Assembly: GCA_028023455.1 (NCBI GenBank)
Contig: JAQFVV010006341.1
Span: forward strand, 2,170,001-2,234,000
From: Epiperipatus broadwayi
Lineage: Eukaryota; Onychophora; Udeonychophora; Euonychophora; Peripatidae
Length of the DNA stretch: 64,000 nucleotides
Direction: 5' to 3'
The notes beneath the pieces are model-generated. The model was not told the DNA's origin, did no database searches, and saw only the letters and a list, made by a program, of their open reading frames with translations. Position numbers and translations under genes: made by a program. Below, one piece after another: positions 62,486-64,000 of the stretch. Within the stretch, counting starts at the first letter, position 1; the number at the start of each line of letters is the position of its first letter.

Positions 62486-62838
62486 TAATACAATTGTGAT
62501 TGAGTGTTTTATTTACTTAATAAACCTATGTTGGGATATTAATCTAGTGTATTACGTAGTATTAACCCCTGGGAAAAGTTTATATATATAAGAATCTTAA
62601 TGATGTAAAGGGCTCATAAGATTTATGAAGGAGTTTTAAATGATATGTCAGGATGTTAAAATAGTGTTAATATGATGGCAGTTCAGTGATTATCTACCAC
62701 CACTAAGCTAATGAACTGTTTCTGGCAAGAGAAAACTTAACCTATATTGAAAAGCAAACAAATTTTATAATATTGAAATAATTTTTATTCCTATCTTGTA
62801 TTCGATTTTCTGATTAGTCTTTTTTTTTTTTTATTAAG

Positions 62839-62944
62839 TGTTTTATCTGAAGAAGCAACTGATACCCAGAATTTTGATACGATTGCCTCCAATCTTCATC
62901 ACTGTTTTGGAAAGCAGGATCATTTTCGAGTAGGATGTGCAATG
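62839..62944 (+). CDS. CNOT11: CNOT11, exon 2
   Basis: Acceptor with a long T tract (TTATTAAG at 62831-62838) and donor ATG|GTAATT (62944/62945). The 106-nt exon has one base completing the Ser codon from exon 1 and then 35 codons beginning VLSEEATDTQNFDTIA and ending HHCFGKQDHFRVGCAM. The SEEA, HH-x-F-x-K-x-DHFR-x-G pattern is the signature of the CNOT11 N-terminal domain (SEEA...HHYFSKADHFRLG in human, from memory). Together with exon 1 this is a firm identification. The next intron is phase 0. Confidence 0.9.
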
Positions 62945-63120
62945 GTAATTATTAATGTTCAATTATGTGTTTCTTCTTGATTCTAATCTATTAAAGTGGT
63001 ATATAAAAAGTTTAGTGTGTATGTTGATACATTTTAAAGAAGTGATTAATTTATACATATACAATAAAAAAAAGGAATCATGTTTCTAAAAAGTTTCTAA
63101 TGTTTAATTTTATAAATAAG

Positions 63121-63228
63121 GTATATCATGAAGAGAAAAAAATGAAGATTATTCTTGATGCTGCTTTAATCAGAGAAATCTTTATCCTGTATCTTGAGTT
63201 TGCTATGGAGTCCAAAGATTACTTTTTT
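63121..63228 (+). CDS. CNOT11: CNOT11, probable exon 3 (frame breaks at T7)
   Basis: The acceptor-like ATAAATAAG at 63112-63120 has a weak pyrimidine tract. The phase-0 frame continues exon 2: it starts VYHEEKKMK and contains LDAALIREIFILYLEFAME, which can be aligned with the family's next segment (an AAQRLTALYLLWEMY-like helix). Conservation is far lower than in exon 2. The frame hits TGA at 63229-63231 directly after a T7 homopolymer, before any plausible donor. A one-base assembly error in the T run, an alternative exon end, or a wrong exon call are all possible. Confidence 0.42.
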
Positions 63229-63231
63229 TGA

Positions 63232-64000
63232 TAATTACAGTCCTTAATGTACTACTAAAAATATAAATTATGAATAACCAAATGTTAGCTTCATTAAGCA
63301 ATTCTAAATATGATTACAGTCTTTTATTGGCATCTTCTGAAAAAGTAATTTCCTTAGGTAATATTTCATATATAGACTCTGTAATTAATCAATAGAATTC
63401 TCAACAAACATGTATATTATAGCAGTGTAAAAATAAAAAAAGAAACCAAGTAATGATAATCAAGATTGTGTTCAGTAATTAATGTGCTTCACATTAAGCA
63501 ATCATTTGTAACTAATTATAAAAGAATTATAATACAAATAGGTAACTAGCATATATATTTAGCATCATATAAATAATGGCCAGTATTAATAAATTTGACT
63601 ATAAACAGCATCAGCAATATGCCTTTCATTAGATACAATTTTATAATTGAACAAAAAGAAAAATACTGTACTAATCAAGAATACTTTAATGCTATTTAAT
63701 GTGCTGAGATCATTAAAATGAACAGGGCCATACTGTACCATGAGTACACTGGCTATAAATAGAATATCCATATCATGTTGATAAGGTCCGTCATCTTTAA
63801 AAATGTGTGTTAGCAATACTAAAGGGTTGTATAACTCTTAATCTTTTAGTCATCTTTCATATAATTTTAAAGAGAATTATACAAAATTCACATATATCAA
63901 ATTCCATTATTGATTAGCGATAACAAAAGACTGCTATAAGAGTAAAAAGAACAAATATTCAGTTTTGTATTTAAATAAATTTTTGTAACAATTCAAAATA
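63232..64000. other. No firm gene; weak minus-strand open frame
   Basis: A minus-strand frame at 63816-63586 has non-random-looking content (YGPVHFNDLSTL) but no recognised family. It would lie antisense within CNOT11. Otherwise A/T-rich, presumably CNOT11 intron 3. Confidence 0.3.

Noticed and set aside
63586-63816. 76-codon minus-strand frame near the window end
   Set aside because: Composition is suggestive but no family, splice context or duplicate supports it.

Overview
This is a eukaryotic window: very A+T-rich (roughly three quarters A+T by eye), with long introns, GT/AG splice sites, many microsatellites, and decayed transposons of several animal superfamilies. No prokaryotic operons, rRNA or CRISPR are present. 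The two host genes I can name (a RIC3-like acetylcholine-receptor chaperone and CNOT11 of the CCR4-NOT complex) point to a metazoan. The RIC3 N-terminus looks invertebrate, probably arthropod, but I cannot name the species.

Layout. 0.3-2.4 kb: decayed hAT transposase of the ZMYM1/DUF4371 type. About 4.0-4.3 kb: probable GIY-YIG nuclease remnant, possibly from a Penelope-like element. 5.08-5.75 kb: two direct repeats 456 bp apart, each carrying a complete type I hammerhead ribozyme on the minus strand. This is the most unusual object in the window. 8.1-8.2 kb: possible Ty3/gypsy gag scrap. 12.75-13.62 kb: duplicated module around three (TA)n blocks. 15.4-15.7 kb: foldback MITE. 21.2-23.1 kb: a 500-base assembly gap, a roughly 590-bp (TAA)n tract and a LINE 3' end. 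23.26 kb: perfect 37-bp hairpin. 23.4-25.1 kb: second hAT transposase pseudogene. 25.8-26.3 kb: hAT MITE with 8-bp target duplication. 27.4-29.0 kb: T-tract repeat field. 29.2-30.05 kb: Merlin (IS1595/ISXO2-like) transposase.

35.4-40.4 kb is a large palindromic LTR-like element (arms about 1.77 kb, ends TGTAAC/GTTACA, 4-bp flanking duplication). A 1-kb LINE is inserted in one arm only, so the other arm is its empty site. 41.94-42.07 kb holds a tiny retroposed tRNA-like element with 13-bp target duplications. 46.5 and 48.2 kb hold a candidate first exon and a candidate promoter.

50.67-53.14 kb is a nearly intact RTE-type retrotransposon whose 5' part (endonuclease) is inverted relative to the reverse transcriptase. 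It is bounded by 13-bp target duplications, a twin-priming signature. 54.27-54.67 kb is a head-to-head pair: first coding exon of RIC3 (minus) and first coding exon of CNOT11 (plus), with only 209 bp between the ATGs. CNOT11 then has an intron of about 8.2 kb containing a segmental duplication, one copy of which was hit by a hAT element. Its second exon is at 62.84-62.94 kb and a probable third exon at 63.12 kb.

The biology is therefore two ordinary host genes sharing a compact bidirectional promoter, set in a dense fossil record of DNA transposons and retroelements. Several of these still show their insertion mechanism directly.
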